Positions 5,634-5,666 of a DNA stretch of 5,666 nt are shown piece after piece. A program made the translations under genes and the position numbers. The stretch lies in contig CAMVBO010000138.1 in assembly GCA_947165745.1 (NCBI GenBank), forward strand, positions 1 through 5,666. Reading direction: 5' to 3'. The notes under the pieces were generated by a model that did no database searches, had not been told where the DNA came from, and saw only the letters and a program-made list of their open reading frames with translations. The stretch's first letter is position 1. Each line of letters starts with the position of its first letter. This DNA comes from an uncultured Clostridia bacterium. Lineage in GTDB: Bacteria; Bacillota_A; Clostridia; Christensenellales; Aristaeellaceae.

Positions 5634-5666
5634 GGATAGAGGCGCAGCTGTCATCAGTAGGCCCGG
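5634..5666 (+). ncRNA. Lysine riboswitch (L box), 5' part only, cut by right edge
   Basis: The sequence GGATAG, AGAGGCGC (5638-5645), then ATCAGTAGG (5653-5661) matches the conserved opening of the lysine riboswitch: the P1 5' strand, the AGAGGNGC block and the AGUA of the P2 region. A strong promoter 30 nt upstream and no start codon in between agree with a leader RNA. In Gram-positive bacteria this riboswitch lowers expression of lysine synthesis genes (such as lysC, dapA, lysA) or lysine transporters when lysine is abundant. The partner strand of P1, the rest of the aptamer and the regulated gene are outside the window, so the call rests on about 33 nt. Confidence 0.75.

Overview
The window looks like chromosomal DNA from a GC-rich, Gram-positive anaerobe of the Clostridia, possibly a gut lineage. 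Four things point there: an Rnf-type ferredoxin:NAD+ oxidoreductase operon, strong AGGAGG-type ribosome binding sites, a fermentative D-lactate dehydrogenase, and the start of a lysine riboswitch behind a sigma-A-type promoter. The taxonomic placement is inference; no rRNA or other marker gene is present.

Left part (1-3378, minus strand): three tightly packed rnf genes read right to left. They are rnfC (TTG start), a single gene encoding RnfD fused in frame to RnfG, and rnfE, which is cut by the left edge. Junction spacing is +1 nt (rnfC/rnfDG) and a 1-nt overlap (rnfDG/rnfE), so they are almost certainly one transcript. rnfA and rnfB are expected beyond the left edge. The complex oxidises reduced ferredoxin, reduces NAD+ and exports Na+ or H+.

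Middle (3379-3614): a divergent intergenic region with one good promoter for each direction. The rnf promoter is TTTACA-17-TAGAAT with an extended -10; the plus-strand promoter is TTTACT-17-TAAAAT.

Plus strand (3615-4916): a 433-residue protein whose first 85 residues are a complete HPr-like phosphocarrier domain (phosphorylatable His15 and Arg17 kept, Ser46 position is Asn). The rest is a complete LdhA-type D-lactate dehydrogenase. This fusion is the most unusual gene in the window. It puts a PTS-type domain on the enzyme that reoxidises NADH, beside an operon that makes NADH.

4918-5195: a composite non-coding repeat of about 280 bp. Inverted tracts of a 7-nt unit (GGAGTGT and its complement) bracket two inverted copies of a short palindromic repeat, and a terminator-like hairpin lies just inside the left tract. 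It looks like a mosaic interspersed repeat.

Right end: a 95-residue Dabb-family (stress-responsive A/B barrel) protein at 5228-5515. It is followed by two tandem promoters and the first ~33 nt of a probable lysine riboswitch, so the gene past the right edge is probably for lysine synthesis or uptake.
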